Assembly (NCBI GenBank): GCA_028673005.1
Contig: CM054115.1
Coordinates: 2,728,001 to 2,792,000, forward strand
Reading direction: 5' to 3'
From: Tanypteryx hageni
Lineage: Eukaryota > Arthropoda > Insecta > Odonata > Petaluridae
DNA: 64,000 nt
Below the pieces are notes generated by a model. That model did not search any database. It was not told where the DNA came from and saw only the letters and a program-made list of their open reading frames with translations. Position numbers and translations under genes: made by a program. Shown one piece after another: positions 12,222 through 23,400 of this stretch (positions are counted from its first letter, which is position 1; each line of letters opens with the position of its first letter).

Positions 12222-15200
12222 TGGGGGAAGCGATAGAGGGAGGAACGATAGTAGAGAATGCGATAGAGGGAGGAACGATCGAGGTGGAGGCGATAGACGG
12301 AGGAACGATAGAGGTGGAGGCTATAGTGTGGAGAATGGTAGTGGGGGATGCGATAGTGGGAGGAACCATAGTAGAGGATGCGATAGAGGGAGGAACGATT
12401 GAGGTGGAGGCGATAGACGGAGGAACGATAGAGGTGGAGGCTATAGAGTGGAGAATGGTAGTGGGGGAAGCGATAGAGGAGAAACGATAGTAGAGGATGC
12501 GATAGAGGGAAGAACGATCGAGGTGGAGGCGATAGACGGAGGAACGATAGAGGTGGAGGCTATAGAGTGGAGAATGGTAATGGGGGAAGCGATAAAATGA
12601 GAAACGATAGTAGAGGTGGCGATAGAGGTAGGAACGATCGAGGTGGAGGCGATAGACGGAGGAACGATAGAGGTGGAGGTTATAGATTGGAGAATGTTTA
12701 GGGGGGAAGCGATAGAGGGAGGAACGATAGTAGAGGATGCGATAGAATGAGGAACGATCGAGGTGGAGGCGATAGACGGAGGAACGATAGAGGTGGAGGC
12801 TATAGAGTGGAGAAAGGTAATGGGGGAAGCGATAGAATGAGGAACGATAGTAGAGGAGGCGATAGAATGAGGAACGATCGAGGTGGAGGCGATAGACGGA
12901 GGAACGATAGAGGTGGAGGCTATAGAGTGGAGAATGGTAATGGGGGAAGCGATAGAATGAGGAACGATAGTAGAGGAGGCGATAGAGGGAGGAACGATCG
13001 AGGTGGAGGCGATAGACGGAGGAACGATAGAGGTGGAGGCTATAGAGTGGAGAATGGTAGTGGGGGAAGCGATAGAGGGAGGAACGATAGTAGAGGAGGC
13101 GATAGAGTGAGGAACGATCGAGGTGGAGGCGATAGACGGAGGAACGATAGAGGTGGAGGCTATAGAGTGGAGAATGTTTAGTGGGGGAAGCGAGAGAGGA
13201 AGGAACGATAGTAGAGGATGCGATAGAATGACGAACGATCGAGGTGGAGGCAATAGACGGAGGAACGATAGAGGTGGAGACTATAGAGTGGAGAATGGTA
13301 ATGGGGGAAGCTATAGAATGAGGAACGATAGTAGAGGAGGCGATAGAGTGAGGAACGATCGAGGTGGAGGCGATAGACGGAGGAACGATAGAGGTGGAGG
13401 CTATAGAGTGGAGAATGTTTAGTGGGGGAAGCGATAGAGGGAGGAACGATAGTAGAGGATGCGATAGAATGAGGAACGATCGAGGTGGAGGCGATAGACG
13501 GAGGAACGATAGAGGTGGAGGCTATAGAGTGGAGAACGTTTAGGGGGGAAGCGATAGGGGGAGGAACGATAGTAGAGGATGCGATAGAATGAGGAACGAT
13601 CGAGGTGGAGGCGATAGACGGAGGAACGATAGAGGTGGAGGCTATAGAGTGGAGAATGGTAATGGGGGAAGCGATAGAATGAGGAACGATAGTAGAGGAG
13701 GCGATAGAGGGAGGAACGATCGAGGTGGAGGCGATAGACGGAGGAACGATAGAGGTGGAGGCTATAGAGTGGAGAATGGTAGTGGGGGAAGCGATAGAGG
13801 GAGGAACGATAGTAGAGAATGCGATAGAGGGAGGAACGATCGAGGTGGAGGCGATAGACGGAGGAACGATAGAGGTGGAGGCTATAGTGTGGAGAATGGT
13901 ATTGGGGGATGCGATAGTGGGAGGAACCATAGTAGAGGATGCGATAGAGGGAGGAACGATTGAGGTGGAGGCGATAGACGGAGGAACGATAGAGGTGGAG
14001 GCTATAGAGTGGAGAATGGTAGTGGGGGAAGCGATAGAGGAGAAACGATAGTATAGGATGCGATAGAGGGAAGAACGATCGAGGTGGAGGCGATAGACGG
14101 AGGAACGATAGAGGTGGAGGCTATAGAGTGGAGAATGGTAATGGGGGAAGCGATAAAATGAGAAACGATAGTAGAGGTGGCGATAGAGGTAGGAACGATC
14201 GAGGTGGAGGCGATAGACGGAGGAACGATAGAGGTGGAGGTTATAGATTGGAGAATGTTTAGGGGGGAAGCGATAGAGGGAGGAACGATAGTAGAGGATG
14301 CGATAGAATGAGGAACGATCGAGGTGGAGGCGATAGACGGAGGAACGATAGAGGTGGAGGCTATAGAGTGGAGAAAGGTAATGGGGGAAGCGATAGAATG
14401 AGGAACGATAGTAGAGGAGGCGATAGAATGAGGAACGATCGAGGTGGAGGCGATAGACGGAGGAACGATAGAGGTGGAGGCTATAGAGTGGAGAATGGTA
14501 ATGGGGGAAGCGATAGAATGAGGAACGATAGTAGAGGAGGCGATAGAGGGAGGAACGATCGAGGTGGAGGCGATAGACGGAGGAACGATAGAGGTGGAGG
14601 CTATAGAGTGGAGAATTGTAGTGGGGGAAGCGATAGAGGGAGGAACGATAGTAGAGGAGGCGATAGAGTGAGGAACGATCGAGGTGGAGGCGATAGACGG
14701 AGGAACGATAGAGGTGGAGGCTATAGAGTGGAGAATGTTTAGTGGGGGAAGCGAGAGAGGGAGGAACGATAGTAGAGGATGCGATAGAATGACGAACGAT
14801 CGAGGTGGAGGCAATAGACGGAGGAACGATAGAGGTGGAGACTATAGAGTGGAGAATGGTAATGGGGGAAGCTATAGAATGAGGAACGATAGCAGAGGAG
14901 GCGATAGAGGGAGGAACGAACGAGGTGGAGGCGATAGACGGAGGAACGATAGAGGTGGAGGCTATGGAGTGGAGAATGGTAGTGGGGGAAGAGATAGATG
15001 GAGGAACGATAGTAGAGGAGGCGATAGATGGAGGAACGATCGAGGTGGAGGCGATAGACGGAGGAACGATAGAGTTGGAGGCTATAGAGTGGAGAATGGT
15101 AGTGGGGGAAGCGATAGAGGCAGGAACGATAGAGGTGGAGGCTATAGAGTAGAGAATGGTAGTGGAGGAAGAGATAGAGGGAGGAACGATAGTAGAGGAG

Positions 15201-15522
15201 GCGATAGAGGGAGGAACGATCGAGGTGGAGGCGATAGACCGAGGAACGATAGAGTTGGAGGCTATAGAGTGAAAAATGGTAGTGGGGGAAGCGATAGAGG
15301 GAGGAACGATAGTAGAGGATGCGATAGAGTGAGGAACGATCGAGGTGGAGGCGATAGACGGAGGAACGATAGAGGTGGAGGCTATAGAGTGGAAAATGGT
15401 AGTGGGGGAAGAGATAGAGGTATGAACGATAGTAGAGGAGGCGATAGAGGGAGGAACGATCGAGGTGGAGGCGATAGACGGAGGAAAGATAGAGGTGGAG
15501 GCTATAGAGTGGAGAATGGTAG
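12222..15522 (+). repeat. 1,561-bp (13-monomer) HOR modules
   Basis: Sequence from 12164 to about 13333 recurs at 13725-14894 at offset 1,561, which is thirteen monomers plus one base. Each module carries the GTAGAGAATGC marker (near 12252 and 13813), AACCAT (near 12366 and 13927) and GACGAACGATCG followed by GGCAATAG (near 13231 and 14792). After about 14894 the sequence resumes as at 11593 (offset 3,301). A TATAGGATGC variant near 14052 and TTG replacing TGG near 14616 are local differences. Nearly the entire block recurs at 34.2-37.6 kb, 22,092 bases away. Confidence 0.85.
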
Positions 15523-15670
15523 TGGGGGAAGCGATAGAGGGAGGAACGATAGTAGAGAATGCGATAGAGGGAGGAACGATCGAGGTGGAGGCGATAGACG
15601 GAGGAACGATAGAGGTGGAGGCTATAGTGTGGAGAATGGTAGTGGGGGATGCGATAGTGGGAGGAACCAT
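13178..15670 (-). other. Repeat-derived open frame, 830 codons; not a supported gene
   Basis: Longest open frame class in the window. It starts at an ATG created by the AACCAT variant (15668-15670). Residues 1 to about 308 are a Ser/Thr/Pro/Ile-rich 40-residue repeat with 10-residue subrepeats such as SIASTSIVPP. At about residue 308 it switches to a Tyr/Arg/Leu-rich repeat such as YRLHLDRSSL, switches back at about 543 and changes again at about 748. The switches fall at single-base length changes near 14745, 14040 and 13425. A frame that changes peptide at each indel without closing is best explained by absence of stops in two - strand frames. No signal peptide, membrane segment or known domain is visible. 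A mucin-like protein is the main alternative; I consider it unlikely. Confidence 0.7.
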
Positions 15671-15703
15671 AGTAGAGGATGCGATAGAGGGAGGAACGAT
15701 TGA
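14684..15703 (+). other. Repeat-derived open frame, 339 codons; not a supported gene
   Basis: Longest + strand open frame. It begins at GTG, in the frame that reads like EAIDGGTIEVEAIE. After a +1 length change near 14742 it continues as an Asp/Arg/Gly/Asn-rich 40-residue repeat with 10-residue subrepeats such as GGGDRRRNDR. It ends at a TGA produced by the GATTGAGG variant. The peptide resembles a low-complexity RGG-type sequence only in composition. The same frame recurs at 36776-37795 and, shortened by one monomer, at 33595-34494. The change of peptide across the indel and the lack of any initiation context argue against a gene. Confidence 0.7.
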
Positions 15704-18700
15704 GGTGGAGGCGATAGACGGAGGAACGATAGAGGTGGAGGCTATAGAGTGGAGAATGGTAGTGGGGGAAGCGATAGAGGAGAAACGATAGTAGAGGATG
15801 CGATAGAGGGAAGAACGATCGAGGTGGAGGCGATAGACGGAGGAACGATAGAGGTGGAGGCTATAGAGTGGAGAATGGTAATGGGGGAAGCGATAGAATG
15901 AGGAACGATAGTAGAGGAGGCGATAGAGTGAGGAACGATCGAGGTGGAGGCGATAGACGGAGGAACGATAGAGGTGGAGGCTATAGAGTGGAGAATGTTT
16001 AGTGGGGGAAGCGATAGAGGGAGGAACGATAGTAGAGGATGCGATAGAATGAGGAACGATCGAGGTGGAGGCGATAGACGGAGGAACGATAGAGGTGGAG
16101 GCTATAGAGTGGAGAATGGTAATGGGGGAAGCGATAGAATGAGGAACGATAGTAGAGGAGGCGATAGAATGAGGAACAATCGAGGTGGAGGCGATAGACG
16201 GAGGAACGATAGAGGTGGAGGCTATAGAGTGGAAAATGGTAGTGGGGGAAGAGATAGAGGGATGAACGATAGTAGAGGTGGCGATAGAGGGAGGAACGAT
16301 CGAGGTGGAGGCGACAGACGGAGGAACGATAGAGGTGGAGGCTATAGAGTGGAGAATGGTAGTGGGGGAAGAGATAGAGGGAGGAACGATAATAGAGGAG
16401 GCGATAGAGGGAGGAACGATAGAGTTGGAGGCTATAGAGTGGAGAATGGTAGTGGGGGAAGCGATAGAGGGAGGAACGATAGTATAGTATTCGATAGAGC
16501 TAGGAACGATTGAGGTGGAGGCGATAGACGTAGGAACGATAGAGGTGGAGGCTATAGAGTGGAAAATGGTAGTGGGGGAAGAGATAGAGGGATGAACGAT
16601 AGTAGAGGTGGCGATAGAGGGAGGAACGATCGAGGTGGAGGCGATAGACGGAGGAACGATAAAGGTGGAGGCTATAGAGTGGAGAATGGTAATGGGGGAA
16701 GCGATAGAATGAGAAACGATAGTAGAGGTGGCGATAGAGGGAGGAACGATCGAGGTGGAGGCGATAGACGGAGGAACGATAGAGGTGGAGGCTATAGAGT
16801 GGAGAATGTTTAGGGGGGAAGCGATAGAGGGAGGAACGATAGTAGAGGATGCGATAGAATGAGGAACGATCGAGGTGGAGGCGATAGACGGAGGAACGAT
16901 AGAGGTGGAGGCTATAGAGTGGAGAATGGTAATGGGTGAAGCGATAGAATGAGGAACGATAGTAGAGGAGGCGATAGAGGGAGGAAAGAACGAGGTGGAG
17001 GCGATAGACGGAGGAACGATAGAGGTGGAGGCTATAGAGTGGAGAATGGTAGTGGGGGAAGAGATAGAGGGAGGAACGATAGTAGAGGAGGCGATAGAGG
17101 GAGGAACGATCGAGGTGGAGGCGATAGACGGAGAAACGATAGAGTTGGAGGCTATAGAGTGGAGAATGTTTAGTGGGGGAAGCGATAGAGGGAGGAACGA
17201 TAGTAGAGGATGCGATAGAATGAGGAACGATCGAGGTGGAGGCGATAGACGGAGGAACGATAGAGGTGGAGGCTATAGAGTGGAGAATGGTAATGGGGGA
17301 AGCGATAGAATGAGGAACGATAGTAGAGGAGGCGATAGAATGAGGAACGATCGAGGTGGAGGCGATAGACGGAGGAACGATAGAGGTGGAGGCTATAGAG
17401 TGGAGAATGGTAATGGGGGAAGCGATAGAATGAGGAACGATAGTAGAGGAGGCGATAGAGGGAGGAACGATCGAGGTGGAGGCGATAGACGGAGGAACGA
17501 TAGAGGTGGAGGCTATAGAGTGGAGAATGGTAGTGGGGGAAGCGATAGAGGGAGGAACGATAGTAGAGGAGGCGATAGAGTGAGGAACGATCGAGGTGGA
17601 GGCGATAGACGGAGGAACGATAGAGGTGGAGGCTATAGAGTGGAGAATGTTTAGTGGGGGAAGCGAGAGAGGGAGGAACGATAGTAGAGGATGCGATAGA
17701 ATGAGGAACGATCGAGGTGGAGGCGATAGACGGAGGAACGATAGAGGTGGAGGCTATAGAGTGGAGAATGGTAGTGGGGGAAGCGATAGAGGGAGGAACG
17801 ATAGTAGAGGATGCGATAGAGTGAGGAACGATCGAGGTGGAGGCGATAGACGGAGGAACGATAGAGGTGGAGGCTATAGAGTGGAAAATGGTAGTGGGGG
17901 AAGCGATAGAGGGAGGAACGATAGTAGAGGATGCGATAGAGGGAGGAACGATCGAGGTGGAGGCGATAGACGGAGGAACGATAGAGGTGGAGGGTATAGA
18001 GTGGAGAATGTTTAGGGGGGGAAGCGATAGAGGGAGGAACGATAGTAGAGGAGGCGATAGACGGAGGAACGATAGAGGTGCAGGCTATAGATTGGAGAAT
18101 GGTAGTGGGGGAAGCGATAGAGGGAGGTACGATAGTAGAGAGGCGAAAGAGGGAGGAACGATCGAGGTGGAGGCGATAGACGGAGGAACGATAGAGGTGG
18201 AGGGTATAGAGTGGAGAATGGTAGTGGGGGAAGTGATAGAGGGAGGAACGATAGTAGAGGAGGCGATAGAGGGAGGAACGATAGAGGTGGAGGCTATAGA
18301 GTGGAGAATGTTTAGGGGGGAAGCGATAGAGGGAGGAACGATAGTAGAGGATGCGATAGAATGAGGAACGATCGAGGTGGAGGCGATAGACGGAGGAACG
18401 ATGGAGGTGGAGGCTATAGAGTGGAGAATGGTAATGGGGGAAGCGATAGAATGAGGAACGATAGCAGAGGAGGCGATAGAGGGAGGAACGAACGAGGTGG
18501 AGGCGATAGACGGAGGAACGATTGAGGTGGAGGCTATGGAGTGGAGAATGGTAGTGGGGGAAGAGATAGAGGGAGGAACGATAGTAGAGGAGGCGATAGA
18601 TGGAGGAACGATCGAGGTGGAGGCGATAGACGGAGGAACGTTAGAGTTGGAGGCTATAGAGTGGAGAATGGTAGTGGTGGAAGCGATAGAGGCAGTAACG

Positions 18701-18974
18701 ATAGAGGTGGAGGCTATAGAGTAGAGAATGGTAGTGGAGGAAGAGATAGAGGGAGGAACGATAGTAGAGGAGGCGATAGAGGGAGGAACGATCGAGGTGG
18801 AGGCGATAGACCGAGGAACGATAGAGTTGGAGGCTATAGAGTGGAAAATGGTAGTGGGGGAAGAGATAGAGGTATGAACGATAGTAGAGGAGGCGATAGA
18901 GGGAGGAACGATCGAGGTGGAGGCGATAGACGGAGGAAAGATAGAGGTGGAGGCTATAGAGTGGAGAATGGTAG
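15523..18974 (+). repeat. HOR block repeating 1-3,230
   Basis: Aligns with 1 onwards at offset 15,522, becoming 15,672 after the 150-base gap in copy 1, up to about 18850. There it lacks exactly one 120-base monomer present near 3,190. It contains the TATAGTATTC marker (16476-16505) and the GCGAAAGAGG cassette (about 18077-18151). The left two thirds also recur at 39208 (offset 23,264, becoming 22,783 where the 40-kb copy has lost 481 bases). Confidence 0.85.
16476..16505 (+). repeat. HOR phase marker TATAGTATTC, copy 4
   Basis: Marker pair of the GAGGGAGG subtype, exactly 15,522 bases after the copy at 954. Confidence 0.9.
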
Positions 18975-20280
18975 TGGGGGAAGCGATAGAGGGAGGAACG
19001 ATAGTAGAGAATGCGATAGAGGGAGGAACGATCGAGGTGGAGGCGATAGACGGAGGAACGATAGAGGTGGAGGCTATAGTGTGGAGAATGGTAGTGGGGG
19101 ATGCGATAGTGGGAGGAACCATAGTAGAGGATGCGATAGAGGGAGGAACGATTGAGGTGGAGGCGATAGACGGAGGAACGATAGAGGTGGAGGCTATAGA
19201 GTGGAGAATGGTAGTGGGGGAAGCGATAGAGGAGAAACGATAGTAGAGGATGCGATAGAGGGAAGAACGATCGAGGTGGAGGCGATAGACGGAGGAACGA
19301 TAGAGGTGGAGGCTATAGAGTGGAGAATGGTAATGGGGGAAGCGATAAAATGAGAAACGATAGTAGAGGTGGCGATAGAGGTAGGAACGATCGAGGTGGA
19401 GGCGATAGACGGAGGAACGATAGAGGTGGAGGTTATAGATTGGAGAATGTTTAGGGGGGAAGCGATAGAGGGAGGAACGATAGTAGAGGATGCGATAGAA
19501 TGAGGAACGATCGAGGTGGAGGCGATAGACGGAGGAACGATAGAGGTGGAGGCTATAGAGTGGAGAAAGGTAATGGGGGAAGCGATAGAATGAGGAACGA
19601 TAGTAGAGGAGGCGATAGAATGAGGAACGATCGAGGTGGAGGCGATAGACGGAGGAACGATAGAGGTGGAGGCTATAGAGTGGAGAATGGTAATGGGGGA
19701 AGCGATAGAATGAGGAACGATAGTAGAGGAGGCGATAGAGGGAGGAACGATCGAGGTGGAGGCGATAGACGGAGGAACGATAGAGGTGGAGGCTATAGAG
19801 TGGAGAATGGTAGTGGGGGAAGCGATAGAGGGAGGAACGATAGTAGAGGAGGCGATAGAGTGAGGAACGATCGAGGTGGAGGCGATAGACGGAGGAACGA
19901 TAGAGGTGGAGGCTATAGAGTGGAGAATGTTTAGTGGGGGAAGCGAGAGAGGAAGGAACGATAGTAGAGGATGCGATAGAATGACGAACGATCGAGGTGG
20001 AGGCAATAGACGGAGGAACGTTAGAGGTGGAGGCTATAGAGTGGAGAATGGTAGTGGGGGAAGCTATAGAATGAGGAACGATAGTAGAGGAGGCGATAGA
20101 GTGAGGAACGATCGAGGTGGAGGCGATAGACGGAGGAACGATAGAGGTGGAGGCTATAGAGTGGAGAATGGTAGTGGGGGAAGCGATAGAGGGAGGAACG
20201 ATAGTAGAGGAGGCGATAGAGTGAGGAACGATCGAGGTGGAGGCGATAGACGGAGGAACGATAGAGGTGGAGGCTATAGA
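18975..20280 (+). repeat. HOR block repeating the 12.2-13.3 kb module
   Basis: Aligns with 12222 onwards at offset 6,753, including the GTAGAGAATGC marker near 19005 and the GACGAACGATCG...GGCAATAG variant near 19984. After about 20020 it diverges: the next monomer carries AACGTTAG and lacks the usual GACTATAG, and the array passes into the local 480-base repeat. Confidence 0.8.
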
Positions 20281-21130
20281 GTGGAGAATGTTTAGGGGGG
20301 AAGCGATAGGGGGAGGAACGATAGTAGAGGATGCGATAGAATGAGGAACGATCGAGGTGGAGGCGATAGACGGAGGAACGATAGAGGTGGAGGCTATAGA
20401 GTGGAGAATGGTAATGGGGGAAGCGATAGAATGAGGAACGATAGTAGAGGAGGCGATAGAATGAGGAACGATCGAGGTGGAGGCGATAGACGGAGGAACG
20501 ATAGAGGTGGAAGCTATAGAGTGGAAAATGGTAATGGGGGAAGCGATAGAATGAGGAACGATAGTAGAGGAGGCGATAGAGGGAGGAACGATCGAGGTGG
20601 AGGCGATAGACGGAGGAACGATAGAGGTGGAGGCTATAGAGTGGAGAATGGTAGTGGGGGAAGCGATAGAGGGAGGAACGATAGTAGAGGAGGCGATAGA
20701 GTGAGGAACGATCGAGGTGGAGGCGATAGACGGAGGAACGATAGAGGTGGAGGCTATAGAGTGGAGAATGTTTAGGGGGGAAGCGATAGGGGGAGGAACG
20801 ATAGTAGAGGATGCGATAGAATGAGGAACGATCGAGGTGGAGGCGATAGACGGAGGAACGATAGAGGTGGAGGCTATAGAGTGGAGAATGGTAATGGGGG
20901 AAGCGATAGAATGAGGAACGATAGTAGAGGAGGCGATAGAGGGAGGAACGATCGAGGTGGAGGCGATAGACGGAGGAACGATAGAGGTGGAGGCTATAGA
21001 GTGGAGAATGGTAGTGGGGGACGCGATAGAGGGAGGAACGATAGTAGAGGAGGCGATAGAGTGAGGAACGATCGAGGTGGAGGCGATAGACGGAGGAATG
21101 ATAGAGGTGGAGACTATAGAGTGGAGAATG
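20281..21130 (+). repeat. Local 480-bp (4-monomer) tandem duplication
   Basis: 20281-20760 and 20761-21130 align at an offset of 480. Both start with GTTTAGGGGGG followed by the GATAGGGGGAGG variant (near 20308 and 20788). The second copy is one monomer shorter, and differs by CGCGATAG replacing AGCGATAG near 21022 and by GACTATAG near 21112. 20761 to about 21540 recurs near 44625, 51441 and 59632, where the single-copy form follows a different left neighbour. Confidence 0.8.
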
Positions 21131-23400
21131 TTTAGTGGGGGAAGCGATAGAGGGAGGAACGATAGTAGAGGATGTGATAGAAGAAGGAACGATCGAGGTT
21201 GAGGCGATAGATGGAGGAACGATAGAGGTGGAGGCTATAGAGTGGAGAATGGTAATGGGGGAAGCGATAGAATGAGGAACGATAGTAGAGGAGGCGATAG
21301 AGTGAGGAACGAACGAGGTGGAGGCGATAGACGGAGGAACGATAAAGGTGGAGTCTATAGAGTGGAGAATTGTAGTGGGGGAAGAGATAGAGGGAGGAAC
21401 GATAGTAGAAGAGGCGATGGAGGGAGAAACGATCGAGGTGGAGGCGATAGACGGAGGAACGATAGAGGTGGAGGCTATAGAGTGGAGAATGTTTAGGGGG
21501 GAAGCGATAGAGGGAGGAACGATAGTAGAGGATTCGATAGAGGGAGGAACGGTTGAGGTGGAGGCGATAGACGTAGGAACGATAGAGGTGGAGGCTATAG
21601 AGTGGAGAATGGTAGTGGGGGAAGCGATAGAGGGAGGAACGATAGTAGAGGATGCGATAGAGTGAGGAACGATCGAGGTGGAGGCGATAGACGGAGGAAC
21701 GATAGAGGTGGAGGCTATAGAGTGGAAAATGGTATTGGGGGAAGCGATAGAGGGAGGAACGATAGTAGAGGATGCTATAGAGGGAGGAACGATCGAGGTG
21801 GAGGCGATAGACGGAGGAACGATAGAGGTGGAGGGTATAGAGTGGAGAATGTTTAGGGGGGGAAGCGATAGAGGGAGGAACGATAGTAGAGGAGGCGATA
21901 GACGGAGGAACGATAGAGGTGCAGGCTATAGAGTGGAAAATGGTAGTAGGGGAAGCGATAGAGGGAGGAACGATAGTAGAGGATGCGATAGAGGGAGGAA
22001 CGATCGAGGTGGAGGCGATAGACGGAGGAACGATAGAGGTGGAGGGTATAGAGTGGAGAATGTTTAGGGGGGGAAGCGATAGAGGGAGAAACGATAGTAG
22101 AGGAGGCGATAGACGGAGGAACGATAGAGGTGCAGGCTATAGATTGGAGAATGGTAGTGGGGGAAGCGATAGAGGGAGGTACGATAGTAGAGAGGCGAAA
22201 GAGGGAGGAACGATCGAGGTGGAGGCGATAGACGGAGGAACGATAGAGGTGGAGGGTATAGAGTGGAGAATGGTAGTGGGGGAAGTGATAGAGGGAGGAA
22301 CGATAGTAGAGGAGGCGATAGAGGGAGGAACGATAGAGGTGGAGGCTATAGAGTGGAGAATGTTTAGGGGGGAAGCGATAGAGGGAGGAACGATAGTAGT
22401 GGATGCGATAGAATGAGGAACGATCGAGGTGGAGGCGATAGACGGAGGAACGATGGAGGTGGAGGCTATAGAGTGGAGAATGGTAATGGGGGAAGCGATA
22501 GAATGAGGAACGATAGCAGAGGAGGCGATAGAGGAAGGAACGAACGAGGTGGAGGCGATAGACGGAGGAACGATACAGGTGGAGGCTATGGAGTGGAGAA
22601 TGGTAGTGGGGGAAGAGATAGATGGAGGAACGATAGTAGAGGAGGCGATAGATGGAGGAACGATCGAGGTGGAGGCGATAGACGGAGGAACGATAGAGTT
22701 GGAGGCTATAGAGTGGAGAATGGTAGTGGGGGAAGCGATAGAGGCAGGAACGATAGAGGTGGAGGCTATAGAGTAGAGAATGGTAGTGGAGGAAGAGATA
22801 GAGGGAGGAACGATAGTAGAGGAGGCGATAGAGGGAGGAACGATCGAGGTGGAGGCGATAGACCGAGGAACGATAGAGTTGGAGGCTATAGAGTGGAAAA
22901 TGGTAGTGGGGGAAGCGATAGAGGGAGGAACGATAGTAGAGGATGCGATAGAGTGAGGAACGATCGAGGTGGAGGCGATAGACGGAGGAACGATAGAGGT
23001 GGAGGCTATAGAGTGGAAAATGGTAGTGGGGGAAGAGATAGAGGTATGAACGATAGTAGAGGAGGCGATAGAGGGAGGAACGATCGAGGTGGAGGCGATA
23101 GACGGAGGAAAGATAGAGGTGGAGGCTATAGAGTGGAGAATGGTAGTGGGGGAAGCGATAGAGGGAGGAACGATAGTAGAGAATGCGATAGAGGGAGGAA
23201 CGATCGAGGTGGAGGCGATAGACGGAGGAACGATAGAGGTGGAGGCTATAGTGTGGAGAATGGTAGTGGGGGATGCGATAGTGGGAGGAACCATAGTAGA
23301 GGATGCGATAGAGGGAGGAACGATTGAGGTGGAGGCGATAGACGGAGGAACGATAGAGGTGGAGGCTATAGAGTGGAGAATGGTAGTGGGGGAAGCGATA
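21131..23400 (+). repeat. HOR block with the GATGTGATAGAAGAAGG module
   Basis: The opening monomers carry GATGTGATAGAAGAAGG (near 21172), GATAAAGG (near 21341), GAAGAGGCGATGG (near 21409) and GATTCGATAG (near 21531). This set recurs near 45032, 51848 and 60039. Near 21850-22060 the block has about 211 extra bases with a second GGTGCAGG, absent from the otherwise matching 52.2-53.9 kb copy (offset 30,680 before, 30,469 after). A GCGAAAGAGG cassette lies at about 22129-22205 and the GTAGAGAATGC marker near 23173. Confidence 0.8.

Noticed and set aside
12441..13253. Recurring 270-codon - strand open frame (14 copies)
   Set aside because: It begins at TTG created by GGCAATAG and recurs simply because the 1,561-base module recurs. 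No domain or context supports a gene.
13178..15670. Mucin-like Ser/Thr/Pro-rich tandem-repeat gene on the - strand
   Set aside because: Single-base indels turn the peptide into an unrelated Tyr/Arg-rich repeat in the same open frame. The flanks are more repeat, and there is no signal peptide, unique domain, splice or polyadenylation context.
14684..15703. RGG-like Asp/Arg/Gly/Asn-rich protein on the + strand
   Set aside because: The start is GTG, the frame changes peptide across an indel, and copies are closed about every kilobase by GTTTAG or GATTGA variants. Composition alone does not support an RNA-binding protein.
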